Assembly (NCBI GenBank): GCA_024710005.1
Contig: JANJVQ010000018.1
Span: 18,764-82,763 of the forward strand
Reading direction: 5' to 3'
DNA from: Paludibacter sp.
Lineage (GTDB): Bacteria; Bacteroidota; Bacteroidia; Bacteroidales; Paludibacteraceae
DNA: 64,000 nucleotides
The notes under the pieces: model-generated
What the model saw: the letters and a program-made list of their open reading frames with translations, nothing else
What the model was told of the DNA's origin: nothing
Databases searched by the model: none
Part shown: piece after piece, positions 1-8,151 of the stretch
Layout: the number at the start of each line of letters is the position of its first letter
How positions within the stretch are numbered: position 1 is the stretch's first letter
Made by a program: the position numbers and the translations under genes

Positions 1-479
1 TCTTTTCCTTTCAGGAATTCAAGTTCGATCAGAAAACTCACGTAAACTGCTTTCATATCAAAATTGGCAAGTAGTTTCAAAGCTGCTCCCGCACTACCAC
101 CCGTTGCCAGCAAATCATCGTGCAACAGGACAACATCTCCCGGGTCAATGGAATCTTTGTGAATTTCCAGCGCATCCTGACCGTATTCCAAATCATAAGC
201 CAACCGATAGGTGTCAGCAGGTAATTTCCCGGGTTTACGCAACAACACGAAACCGGCACCCAGCTTGTACGCCAGGATACTTCCCAGCACAAAACCGCGG
301 CTTTCGACGCCCACAACCTTCGTGATGCCTTTGTCTTTGTAGTATTCGTATAGTTCATCCACGATGAAACGTAACACTTCAGGGTCTTTCATCGCCGTGG
401 TGATGTCTTTAAATAAAATTCCCGGCTTGGGAAAGTCTGGTACATTTCTGATGGATGCAATAACTTTTTCTATATTCAT
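1..479 (-). CDS. apt: adenine phosphoribosyltransferase, C-terminus cut by window edge
   Basis: Makes AMP from adenine and PRPP (purine salvage, cytoplasm). Reading from the ATG at 477-479, 159 codons are visible and the frame stays open to base 1; the usual length is about 175 residues, so only the last stretch is missing. Visible signatures are the N-terminal segment IRNVPDFPKPGILFKDIT, the VGVESRGFVLG loop, and the PRPP-binding motif VVLLHDDLLATGGSA. It is the last visible gene of a minus-strand series porW-porX-argF'-apt, separated from argF' by a hairpin-forming repeat, so it may be transcribed separately. The product is clear; only the end is unknown. Confidence 0.93.
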   Translation of the reverse strand, partial: MNIEKVIASIRNVPDFPKPGILFKDITTAMKDPEVLRFIVDELYEYYKDKGITKVVGVESRGFVLGSILAYKLGAGFVLLRKPGKLPADTYRLAYDLEYGQDALEIHKDSIDPGDVVLLHDDLLATGGSAGAALKLLANFDMKAVYVSFLIELEFLKGK

Positions 480-493
480 AATTTTGTTACTTT

Positions 494-592
494 ACCATAT
501 AAGTCATATAAGCTACATATAAGTTATATATACTATTTGAAGATTTACGATTAAACGCAAAGCTTATATGTAACTTACATGACTTATATGGT
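494..592. repeat. dispersed inverted repeat, ATATAAGTCATATA family, full hairpin
   Basis: The left arm (494-530) begins ACCATATAAGTCATATAAG and the right arm (562-592) is its imperfect complement ending GACTTATATGGT. It fills the apt-argF' gap. Related copies, complete or as single arms, lie at 9399-9428, 10517-10653, 38907-38925, 40850-40913 and 44367-44394. It could fold as an mRNA hairpin or act as a DNA palindrome; no transposase is nearby. Confidence 0.8.
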
Positions 593-614
593 TATATTTT
601 ATATCTTTAGTTTG

Positions 615-1571
615 TTATAGTCTATTCTCTAAAAGTCTTTTGATAACAACCTGCGCTGAAATTTCACGGTTGGCGGCTTCGGGTATCACAATCGACTGCG
701 GACTTTCAATCACTTCATCGGTCACAATCATGTTACGGCGAACCGGCAGGCAATGCATAAAATACGCGTTGTTCGTCACGGCCATCTGACGTTCGCTTAC
801 CGTCCAGTTGCGGTCGGTGCTGAGTATTTTACCATAATTCGGATCCTGATAAGCTGCCCAGTTCTTGGCATAAATAAAATCAGCGCCTTCGAAAGCCTTC
901 ATCTGGTCGTATTCCACCTTTGCCCCCCTTACAAACTCCTCTGCCAACTCATATCCTTCAGGATGGGTAATCACAAAATCAACCTCCGCTTCGTTCATAA
1001 AATCGGCAAAAGAATTAGGCACCGCCTGGGGTAATGCTTTAGGGTGTGGCGCCCAGGTCAGGACAACCTTCGGACGAGCCGTTTTTTTATACTCCTCGAT
1101 GGTAATCAGGTCAGCAAAAGCCTGTAAGGGATGTGCTGTAGCTGCTTCCATGCTGAAAACCGGTTTACCTGAATATTTGATAAACTGATTGATGATGGTT
1201 TCACTGTAATCGAAAGCTTTGTCTTCGAACTGCGCAAAAGCCCGCACCCCGATGACATCACAATAGGCGCCCATCACCGGAATAGCTTCAAGGATGTGCT
1301 CCGGCTTGTCGCCATCCATTACCACGCCCCTTTCTGTTTCCAATTTCCAGGCTCCCTGATTGATGTCGAGCACCATGGTGTTCATGCCCAGGTTCATTCC
1401 TGCCTTTTGGGTACTCAGGCGCGTACGCAGACTCGAGTTGAAGAATACCATCAGCAGGGTTTTATTTTCTCCGATGTGCTTGTAAGCGTAACGGTTTTGC
1501 TTGATTCCCAATGCCTCATTAATTGCATCTTGCAGATTACCGAGGTCTTTGACGTTGGTGTATGTTTTCAT
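615..1571 (-). CDS. argF': N-succinylornithine carbamoyltransferase (argF')
   Basis: Transfers a carbamoyl group to an acylated ornithine in the acylated arginine-synthesis route of Bacteroidetes. The 318-residue protein has the transcarbamylase carbamoyl-phosphate loop in the form SSLRTRLS (residues 46-53) and the C-terminal HCLPVRR motif. Residue 90 is proline, in the segment MDGDKPEH. In the family literature Pro90 marks the Bacteroides fragilis succinylornithine enzyme, whereas a glutamate at the matching place (Glu92) marks the Xanthomonas acetylornithine enzyme. I therefore infer N-succinylornithine as substrate. It lies 65 bases after porX on the same strand, with no functional link to secretion apparent. 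Full length, no defect seen. Confidence 0.9.
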   Translation of the reverse strand: MKTYTNVKDLGNLQDAINEALGIKQNRYAYKHIGENKTLLMVFFNSSLRTRLSTQKAGMNLGMNTMVLDINQGAWKLETERGVVMDGDKPEHILEAIPVMGAYCDVIGVRAFAQFEDKAFDYSETIINQFIKYSGKPVFSMEAATAHPLQAFADLITIEEYKKTARPKVVLTWAPHPKALPQAVPNSFADFMNEAEVDFVITHPEGYELAEEFVRGAKVEYDQMKAFEGADFIYAKNWAAYQDPNYGKILSTDRNWTVSERQMAVTNNAYFMHCLPVRRNMIVTDEVIESPQSIVIPEAANREISAQVVIKRLLENRL

Positions 1572-1636
1572 ATAATTTTCTTGTCAACAGTCTGCGGTCA
1601 ACAGTCCACAGTCGTTGATTTATTTAATCTTATTTA

Positions 1637-3184
1637 TTATTTCGGTTGCATTACAATCAGCGGAATCAGCATTTCTTCCAACGAAATACCACCATGCTGA
1701 AATGTGTTTTTATAATAACTCACGTAATGATTGTAATTATTCGGATACGCGAAAAAATCTTCGTTGCCGGCAAAAATATAGGTTGAACTTACATTCGGAC
1801 TGGGCAACCCGATTTGTTTGGGATCTGGTATCTCATAAACTTCCTTGCGGTTATAACTCAGATTCTTACCTACTTTATAGCGTAAATTCACATTGGTATT
1901 TTTATCCCCGATGACCTTAATCGGATTTTTAACCTGAATAGTTCCGTGATCGGTAGTCAGGATAACCTTGTACCCCCTGCGGGCAATGGCTTTCAGTAAT
2001 TCAAGTGTACCCGAGTGTTTGAACCACGACACAGTCAACGAACGATACGCATCTTCATCATTGGCTAATTCGCGCATCATCTTGGATTCAGTTCGGGAAT
2101 GAGAAAGCATGTCGATGAAATTCAACACGCAGACATTTAACTGGTTATTTTCCAATTGCGGCAATCTTTCAATCAGTTTCTCACAATAAGACGATTCATT
2201 CACTTTATTATATGAAAAAGCATAATTTTTTCTGAAGCGTTGCAATTGCGTTTGGATCAAGTCTTTCTCATTCAGGTTTTTCCCCTCTTCTTCCTCTTCA
2301 TCAACCCATAAATCCGGAAACATCTGCTGAATTTGCACGGGCATCAGTCCTGAGAAGATTGCATTTCGAGCGTATTGTGTTGCAGTCGGTAAAATGCTGG
2401 AATACATTCCTTCTTCGGTGAACGTATAATATTCATTCAACATTTCACGAATCATTTTCCACTGGTCGAAACGGAAGTTATCAATCAGCACAAAAAACAC
2501 TTTTTCACCGTCATCCAACAAAGGGAAAACCTTGGTTTTGAAAATATCCGGACTTAACAGCGGTCTGGTTTCAGGCTTTTTAAACCAATCAATGTAATTT
2601 TTCTTGATGAATTTATTGAAAGTACTGTTGGCTTCTGTTTTCTGCATACGCAGCATTTCGTCCATGCCGCTGTCAGTTTCCGACAATTCAAGTTCCCAGT
2701 AAACCAGCTTCTTATACACCTCTACCCAATCATCATAGGTTAGCGAATCATTGATTTGCATGCCTATTCGTCCGAACTCAGAGCGATACGTCGAAGTAGT
2801 ATGCTCAGTCTGAATCTCTTTCTTGTGAATATTCTTTTTCAACGTCAGCAAAATCTGACTGGGATTTACCGGTTTCGTAAGATAATCCGCAATCTTACTT
2901 CCGATGGCCATATTCATGAGGTTTTCCTCCTCACTCTTCGTAATCATGACCAGGGGCACATTCGGGTGAATCTCCTTAATCAGCGGAATGGTTTCCAACC
3001 CGCTCAACCCAGGCATATTTTCATCTAAAAAGATGATGTCAAAACTTTCCTTTTTACACAAATCCACCGCGTCTTTGCCATTGGATGCTGTAATCACCTC
3101 ATATCCCTTTTCTTCCAGAAAAAGCACATAGACTTTCAGCAAGTCAATTTCATCATCTGCCCATAAAATTCTGTCTTTCTTCAT
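1637..3184 (-). CDS. porX: PorX: response regulator with PglZ-type effector domain (type IX secretion)
   Basis: Regulates the type IX secretion system in Bacteroidetes as partner of the sensor kinase PorY. Residues 1-120 are a receiver domain: acidic pair D10-D11, phospho-acceptor D54 in FLDENMPG, T82 and K104. Residues about 200-515 form a PglZ/alkaline-phosphatase superfamily domain; likely metal or nucleophile positions are seen in LIDNFRFDQ, PTATQYARNA, LNFIDMLSHSR and TTDHGT. The 515-residue length and two-domain layout match PorX rather than a DNA-binding regulator. The start codon lies one base after the porW stop, so porW and porX are almost certainly one transcript. Nine type IX cargo genes lie elsewhere in the window. 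Confidence 0.9.
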   Translation of the reverse strand: MKKDRILWADDEIDLLKVYVLFLEEKGYEVITASNGKDAVDLCKKESFDIIFLDENMPGLSGLETIPLIKEIHPNVPLVMITKSEEENLMNMAIGSKIADYLTKPVNPSQILLTLKKNIHKKEIQTEHTTSTYRSEFGRIGMQINDSLTYDDWVEVYKKLVYWELELSETDSGMDEMLRMQKTEANSTFNKFIKKNYIDWFKKPETRPLLSPDIFKTKVFPLLDDGEKVFFVLIDNFRFDQWKMIREMLNEYYTFTEEGMYSSILPTATQYARNAIFSGLMPVQIQQMFPDLWVDEEEEEGKNLNEKDLIQTQLQRFRKNYAFSYNKVNESSYCEKLIERLPQLENNQLNVCVLNFIDMLSHSRTESKMMRELANDEDAYRSLTVSWFKHSGTLELLKAIARRGYKVILTTDHGTIQVKNPIKVIGDKNTNVNLRYKVGKNLSYNRKEVYEIPDPKQIGLPSPNVSSTYIFAGNEDFFAYPNNYNHYVSYYKNTFQHGGISLEEMLIPLIVMQPK

Positions 3185-3185
3185 C

Positions 3186-6038
3186 TTATTCTGTTTTTAT
3201 ATTTTCTTCGTCATCAGCCCTTTTTTCACCAGGCTTTTTCTCCGACCCCATTTCTGTCCGGTACATCAGGTAGTCATCCAGCGTAAACCCTGATTTTGTC
3301 AACGCGTAATTATGTTCAGAAATAACCAAGGGGAATGTCTTCAACTCCTTCATCAGTTTCACAATTTCAGCATCTTCGGCAATGGCTTCAAGATACCAGG
3401 CAGCATCAGTATAATTATCAAAATCAAAGACCGACAAGACATTTCTTGACGCGTCCATCCTACTGATATTCAATTCAAAATCATTCAGCAAGAAGCGCGA
3501 GAAATTGAAAACAGCCAACTGAAACTGAAGCGCGTACAATGACTCTTCGGGTTCTGATGATATCAGCATAACCCGGTGTTTGGTTTGTTTATCGGGACTG
3601 AAAGTCAAGGTAACGCTATCCCCACGCTCAACCTTAACCTGCACTTCACGGCGCGCCAGGATGGTGCCGTGCGTGGTGCCCTGTTGTGCTTCCCTGCCCT
3701 GTTTAATCAACGCAAGCATATCTTTCGAAATGGAGCTCACATCACTGGTTGGAAAAGCATCCAATAACTCAGTCAATGCTTTTTCAAATTGTTCAGGCTG
3801 CTGTGTTTTACCGACACTGAGTGCTTTCAGAAAAAGAAATTTCGGCATCAGGGTACTCATCGGGTATTTTTCTGCCACATACTGAACCTGACCAAAGACC
3901 TTTTCAAAATCATTTTTATTGAATGCTTCGTAAGCAATCCGGTAAACAGAGTCCTGCTCGGCAAACATTTGCTGCTTTGTTTCAATATAATTCGGATTGG
4001 TAAGCAACTGTGCATATCTGTTATCGGGATAACCGGTAATTAACTTTTCTCTTACAGATTCCGCCTCCGTGACCTGAGCCAGCCGGGTGTGCATCAAATA
4101 CGACTGATATAAGGCATCCGGAACCAACTCATACACTCCGAAACGTTCCAGGTATTCCCTGAATGTGGCAATCGACAATGGTAAATCTTCCAGTTTATCC
4201 TTGTAAATCATCCCCATGCTAAACAAGGCATCAGCCCAAAGCTGACTCGAACGGGCAAGTTGCTCTTTAGTAACCGGAATCTGTCTCAGGTAGTACGCCG
4301 GATTTTTATTATCGGCAAGCGCTTCTCCCTGTTGCTGAACTTCGCCTTCAGCTAATTCTCCGGTTTCAGTCACCGGAATTGAATCATTAGGCAAAGCACC
4401 GGTTGCCGGTTGACCATTGACCTGTTCATCAGCAAAAAGCACAGCTGATTTATTAACGCGCCTCCAGTTATCTTCCAGTTTTCTTCTTCCCCAACGGGAT
4501 TGAAATTCCGTTTGTCCGGTTCGAATCAGATTCGGATTATAGAAATACCATTCACCCTGCGGATTTCGACCGCCAATCATGGGCATAGCAGCCACCTGAC
4601 CGGCACGTTCCTGATTCGTTTCCTGTAACTGCCTCATTTTCTCTTCTTTCTCAGCAGCCAGTTTTTCTTCCTGTTCCAGTCTGGCAATATAGGCATTGAT
4701 ACTCTTTAGCCTGTCTGCATCCGACATGGCCGAGAGTCTTTGCAAACTGTCCTGCAAAACCACTATATCATGTTGCACAACCAACTCAGAAAGTACCTCC
4801 GCCCTTTTAAATACACGCGGGTAATCCGGATGTTCCAGACTAATTATCTTCGACGCTTCATCATAACTTGGCTGCGCCTTCACATACGCTTTTTGTGTAT
4901 AATACAGATCACCCATCAATATCAACGTCACCGCCTTATCGATGCCATTACGCGTACTGTTATCCACCGCTTCATGAAAATACTCGAGTGCTTTTAGCGT
5001 ATCTTTTTCATGCAGATATGATTTCCCAATTGTATAATACAATTGATCCAAATAGTCTCTATTGTTGAAGTTTTTGGTCATTCTCAGCAACTCACGGCGT
5101 GTATCCTGCATATTATCCAGAAATAATCCCGCTCTGCTGATGGTTGCATTAAAAGCCATTTCATAAGGCGGATTTTTCTTAATCAGCGCGGAATATGCTG
5201 CATGAGCTTTTCGTTTATCCCCGGTTTGTTCATACAATTGTGCCAGCAAATAAGAAAATCTTATTTTCAGCGTCTTATCTTTTTCCCTCGACAATGCCAT
5301 TTCCAGGAATGGAATAGCTTCTCTGTATTGTGTTTTCTTCAACAATAAATCAGCATAAACAGACGCGTACAAACCGACATTGTCACCTTTTAAATTCTTC
5401 TGATTCAGTTTACTTAGCATGTCTTCCGCCTCATAAATCCATCCCATTTCGGCATAGGAACGAACCACCCACAACTGACAAGTCACGCCAAGATCCTCAT
5501 TTTCTTTGAAATGACGGGCAATGTAGTTGAAAGTCCCCACGGCACCGAGAAAATCAGCTTTGTGAAACTCCGCCTTTGCCAGCAACAACCACACTTCATG
5601 CATAAAAGGATTATATTCCTCTTTATTCATGAATTCCCGGTATCCTTTTTTGCCTGCCTTGCGGCGATTATACTCCGGTTTGATTTTAATTGAGCGGGTT
5701 TTGATGGCTTTACGGCATTTCTCAATGGTTCTGTTCAGCTGACTGGTACCGGCAGCAGCACTCTCATGATTACTGATGGGATACATCGAGATAACCTGAC
5801 CGAAATCATCTTTATTGGCTTCGCGAATAGCTTTGATGGCATCATCATAGCTAACCTTCCCATTGAAATGAACATTGAAACGCGTATTCACCGACTGAAC
5901 AGCCCGGGCAGTCCAGGTGTTTTTATTCATGGAACATCCCGACATTACGAGCAGTAATGCCAGCATGCAGTATATATGCAGGTGTTTTTGCTTCAAAATT
6001 AAGTTGATTTTACCATTTTCAGAAACCGGATTCAACAT
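3186..6038 (-). CDS. porW: PorW/SprE-like TPR lipoprotein of type IX secretion
   Basis: Large TPR lipoprotein required for type IX secretion and gliding in the family (PorW, SprE). A lipobox LLVMSGC-S is followed by an N-terminal segment with NTRFNVHFNG, many TPR-like helices, a charged linker near the middle and a C-terminal region ending KTE. An upstream ATG at 6084-6086 lies inside a probable -7 promoter box and is unlikely to be used. I give the next ATG (6038). A TTG at 5994-5996 would produce a tidier signal peptide (MKQKHLHIYC then a hydrophobic run) and may be the real start. Transcribed directly into porX. Identification rests on architecture and the porX linkage. Confidence 0.82.
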   Translation of the reverse strand: MLNPVSENGKINLILKQKHLHIYCMLALLLVMSGCSMNKNTWTARAVQSVNTRFNVHFNGKVSYDDAIKAIREANKDDFGQVISMYPISNHESAAAGTSQLNRTIEKCRKAIKTRSIKIKPEYNRRKAGKKGYREFMNKEEYNPFMHEVWLLLAKAEFHKADFLGAVGTFNYIARHFKENEDLGVTCQLWVVRSYAEMGWIYEAEDMLSKLNQKNLKGDNVGLYASVYADLLLKKTQYREAIPFLEMALSREKDKTLKIRFSYLLAQLYEQTGDKRKAHAAYSALIKKNPPYEMAFNATISRAGLFLDNMQDTRRELLRMTKNFNNRDYLDQLYYTIGKSYLHEKDTLKALEYFHEAVDNSTRNGIDKAVTLILMGDLYYTQKAYVKAQPSYDEASKIISLEHPDYPRVFKRAEVLSELVVQHDIVVLQDSLQRLSAMSDADRLKSINAYIARLEQEEKLAAEKEEKMRQLQETNQERAGQVAAMPMIGGRNPQGEWYFYNPNLIRTGQTEFQSRWGRRKLEDNWRRVNKSAVLFADEQVNGQPATGALPNDSIPVTETGELAEGEVQQQGEALADNKNPAYYLRQIPVTKEQLARSSQLWADALFSMGMIYKDKLEDLPLSIATFREYLERFGVYELVPDALYQSYLMHTRLAQVTEAESVREKLITGYPDNRYAQLLTNPNYIETKQQMFAEQDSVYRIAYEAFNKNDFEKVFGQVQYVAEKYPMSTLMPKFLFLKALSVGKTQQPEQFEKALTELLDAFPTSDVSSISKDMLALIKQGREAQQGTTHGTILARREVQVKVERGDSVTLTFSPDKQTKHRVMLISSEPEESLYALQFQLAVFNFSRFLLNDFELNISRMDASRNVLSVFDFDNYTDAAWYLEAIAEDAEIVKLMKELKTFPLVISEHNYALTKSGFTLDDYLMYRTEMGSEKKPGEKRADDEENIKTE

Positions 6039-6083
6039 GCTTCTAAAACTGAAAAATAGCTTTTCTATTGTATTTTTAACGTA

Positions 6084-6091
6084 CAAAAATA
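6084..6091 (-). promoter_or_regulatory. probable -7 box for porW-porX
   Basis: On the minus strand the bases read TATTTTTG, an exact match to the Bacteroidetes -7 consensus TANNTTTG. No TTG is found at the expected 19-21 base distance, so the -33 element is weak or absent. It would start transcription near 6077, leaving an untranslated leader of about 40 to 80 bases depending on the porW start. Confidence 0.5.
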
Positions 6092-6141
6092 GCTAATTTC
6101 AACTACAATTGCGTAATTTTGCGGTGAATTTAATTTAATAT

Positions 6142-6261
6142 AACCACAAAAGGCACAAAAGAAAAATTTTAAATTAATGATTGTAAGGAAATGTTATGCT
6201 AACTTACATTTTCACTATTCGTTATTTGCTTCTTGAACTTCCTTTTGTGCCTTTTGTGGTT
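6142..6261. repeat. long inverted repeat, CCACAAAAGGCACAAAAG family
   Basis: Perfect 20-base arms, AACCACAAAAGGCACAAAAG at 6142-6161 and its complement at 6242-6261, enclose about 80 bases of AT-rich DNA. It occupies the divergent gap between porW and the 6277 gene. Longer copies of the family lie at 24470-24633, 46691-46849 and 52859-53027. Confidence 0.8.
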
Positions 6262-6276
6262 TAAGAATCTATAAAA

Positions 6277-6675
6277 ATGTGGGTACTTATTATACTTTTA
6301 ATTGCCGGAGCAGGGCTTTTGATGCTGCTCACCTATCTTAACCGGAAAAAGAAAACTGAAGAGGTTGAGATAAATTTCGAGATGGATGAAGAATGTTGTG
6401 GCGCACATGAGGTATGCGACAAAGATTCCCTCTTAAATCCGGATTGTGAAGTCGTGTATTATGACGACGAGGAACTGGATGAACTAACCGGAATAAGCCC
6501 TTCTTCTTTTACTGAAAACCAGAAAAATCAGATTGCAGATATTTTTTACACGCTGAAAGAAAGCGATGTAGCCGGATGGCTGCGCAGTCTGCAACTCCGT
6601 AAAATTGAACTTCCTGAAGAAATCAAAGAAGAAGCACTGATGATTGTCAGGGAGAGAAGAACAGTAAAAGTCTGA
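6277..6675 (+). CDS. small membrane-anchored protein with Cys cluster, function unknown
   Basis: I do not recognise this 132-residue protein beyond a resemblance to small conserved Bacteroidales proteins. Residues 2-22 form one hydrophobic helix (VLIILLIAGAGLLMLLTYL) followed by the basic stretch NRKKK, so the rest should be cytoplasmic. Next come an acidic segment with a CCGAHEVC cluster and DPDC-like cysteine (NPDCEV), an acidic YYDDEELDEL run, and a helical C-terminal half (residues 75-132). The four clustered Cys/His positions could bind metal, but this is a guess. It is divergent from porW and converges on the CPBP protease gene three bases away. Confidence 0.7.
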   Translation: MWVLIILLIAGAGLLMLLTYLNRKKKTEEVEINFEMDEECCGAHEVCDKDSLLNPDCEVVYYDDEELDELTGISPSSFTENQKNQIADIFYTLKESDVAGWLRSLQLRKIELPEEIKEEALMIVRERRTVKV

Positions 6676-6678
6676 TAG

Positions 6679-7554
6679 CTATTCTTCCGGTAAGCGTTTT
6701 GTCTGCCTTCTGAAATAATAAATCAGCACTGCCACCAATACCATGCTGATGATACCGGCAAAATACGTTTCCGATTTCCCTATATTTTCCAGATCCAGGG
6801 CTTGTTGTGCACCATCTCCTTTGAAATAATAATATAACACGGCAGCAGCATTGTTGGTAAAATGTGCTGCCACCGGCACCCAGATATTGCCTGTCCACAA
6901 AAACAGATACCCAAGCAAAGCCCCCATCAGCATACGGGGAATAAATCCAAAAAACTGAAAGTGAATGGCACTGAAAATGATAGCTGTAATCCATACCGCA
7001 GCATGCGCTTTGACTTTATTTTGCATGATCTGCTGCAAGATTCCCCTGAAAAAAAGTTCTTCGCCAATGGCCGGAATAATGGCTATCAGCCCGAGGTTAA
7101 TCAACAAACCGCCTACGGCATCAACATCCAGCATCCTGAGCGTAAGGTCTTCCGCTCTTTTCTCCATATCAATCAACTGATTTTCAATCCACGAAAAAGA
7201 TTCCGGAAAATGAATGGCGTGGTTTATTTCTCCCAGTAAATTAATGGCTGGCACGGCAGAAAACATGATGATTATAGCCAGCAACACATCCTTTGAAAAA
7301 GGTTTACGATTTATCTGAAGATATTGAAGAGGCTTTTCACTCCATAAGTAAGCCAGGATAAAAGGAGGAATTACAAACAGCCCCAGTGATTGAAGAAACT
7401 GCGCCAGTTTAATCGAACTGATATCCGACAGGTCTCCGTTTGTTATCCAAAGCGAAATCATGGAGAATAGCAACATGAAAAACAACGAGATTCCTGCTAA
7501 TTGGAGAATTCTTGAACCTAAGCCGGAATGACTGAAAATGCCTTTAACCTTCAT
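6679..7554 (-). CDS. CPBP family intramembrane metalloprotease (CAAX/Abi type)
   Basis: Predicted multi-pass inner-membrane protease of the CPBP/Rce1-like family. The 291-residue protein has about eight hydrophobic segments. The family motifs are present: EELFFRGILQ (EExxxR, about residues 165-174), a histidine in FSAIHFQFFGF and a further histidine in VAAHFTNNA, which together form the presumed active site. Bacterial members process or protect peptides, prenylated-like substrates or bacteriocins; the substrate here cannot be told. It stands alone between a convergent small gene and the RRM gene. Full length. Confidence 0.88.
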   Translation of the reverse strand: MKVKGIFSHSGLGSRILQLAGISLFFMLLFSMISLWITNGDLSDISSIKLAQFLQSLGLFVIPPFILAYLWSEKPLQYLQINRKPFSKDVLLAIIIMFSAVPAINLLGEINHAIHFPESFSWIENQLIDMEKRAEDLTLRMLDVDAVGGLLINLGLIAIIPAIGEELFFRGILQQIMQNKVKAHAAVWITAIIFSAIHFQFFGFIPRMLMGALLGYLFLWTGNIWVPVAAHFTNNAAAVLYYYFKGDGAQQALDLENIGKSETYFAGIISMVLVAVLIYYFRRQTKRLPEE

Positions 7555-7689
7555 AAATGAACTAATGCTACTTTTGTGTATTTAACAATCTTATTACACC
7601 TCAAGTGTTCTAAACCATAATATATAAAACTAAAAAACTCCTGTCATCACTCGGACAACAGAAGTTTAATTCCTGAATCAGAAAGTTTG

Positions 7690-7932
7690 TTAAGCTTTTG
7701 GTCTGGCTTCTTTAACTACCATGGTACGACCGTCCAGGTCAGCTCCGTTCAGTTCTGCAATAGCTTTTTCGCCACCTGCATCATCCATTTCCACGAAAGC
7801 AAAACCTTTTGATTTGTTGGTTTCACGGTCTTTGATGATTTTGCATGATTGTACCTGACCGTATTCGGCCATAACCCCTTGCAGGTCATTTTCACGGACT
7901 CTGTAACTTAAGTTACCTACATAAATGTTCAT
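7690..7932 (-). CDS. single-RRM RNA-binding protein
   Basis: An 80-residue protein that is one RNA recognition motif. RNP2 is IYVGNL (residues 3-8) and RNP1 is KGFAFVEM (about residues 43-50), with the aromatic residues that stack on RNA bases retained. Such short RRM proteins are abundant in Bacteroidetes and act as post-transcriptional regulators or RNA chaperones. The C-terminus (VVKEARPKA) has only a very short basic tail. A probable promoter at 8069-8099 implies a leader of about 130 bases, long enough for autoregulation. Confidence 0.93.
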   Translation of the reverse strand: MNIYVGNLSYRVRENDLQGVMAEYGQVQSCKIIKDRETNKSKGFAFVEMDDAGGEKAIAELNGADLDGRTMVVKEARPKA

Positions 7933-8068
7933 AAAAAAATAAAAAAATAAAATGAATAAAATAAACCTTTTAAGAACAGCATAAACAAACGTATTGGTTA
8001 AAACAAAACCTGCCCTTAGGTAAGAGTCGGAAATAACCTTGCGATATTTTACGCATCATTCTCAGCGA

Positions 8069-8099
8069 CAAAGGAAAACAAATATTTTCGAATATGCAA
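8069..8099 (-). promoter_or_regulatory. probable promoter of the RRM gene
   Basis: On the minus strand TTG (8097-8099) is followed by 20 bases and TTCCTTTG (8069-8076), one mismatch from the Bacteroidetes -7 consensus TANNTTTG. The leader down to the ATG at 7932 is about 130 bases. Confidence 0.45.
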
Positions 8100-8151
8100 A
8101 AAAATCGAAAAATATTTTAATTACAAAGCTGTGAATGTTACAATTAAGATG

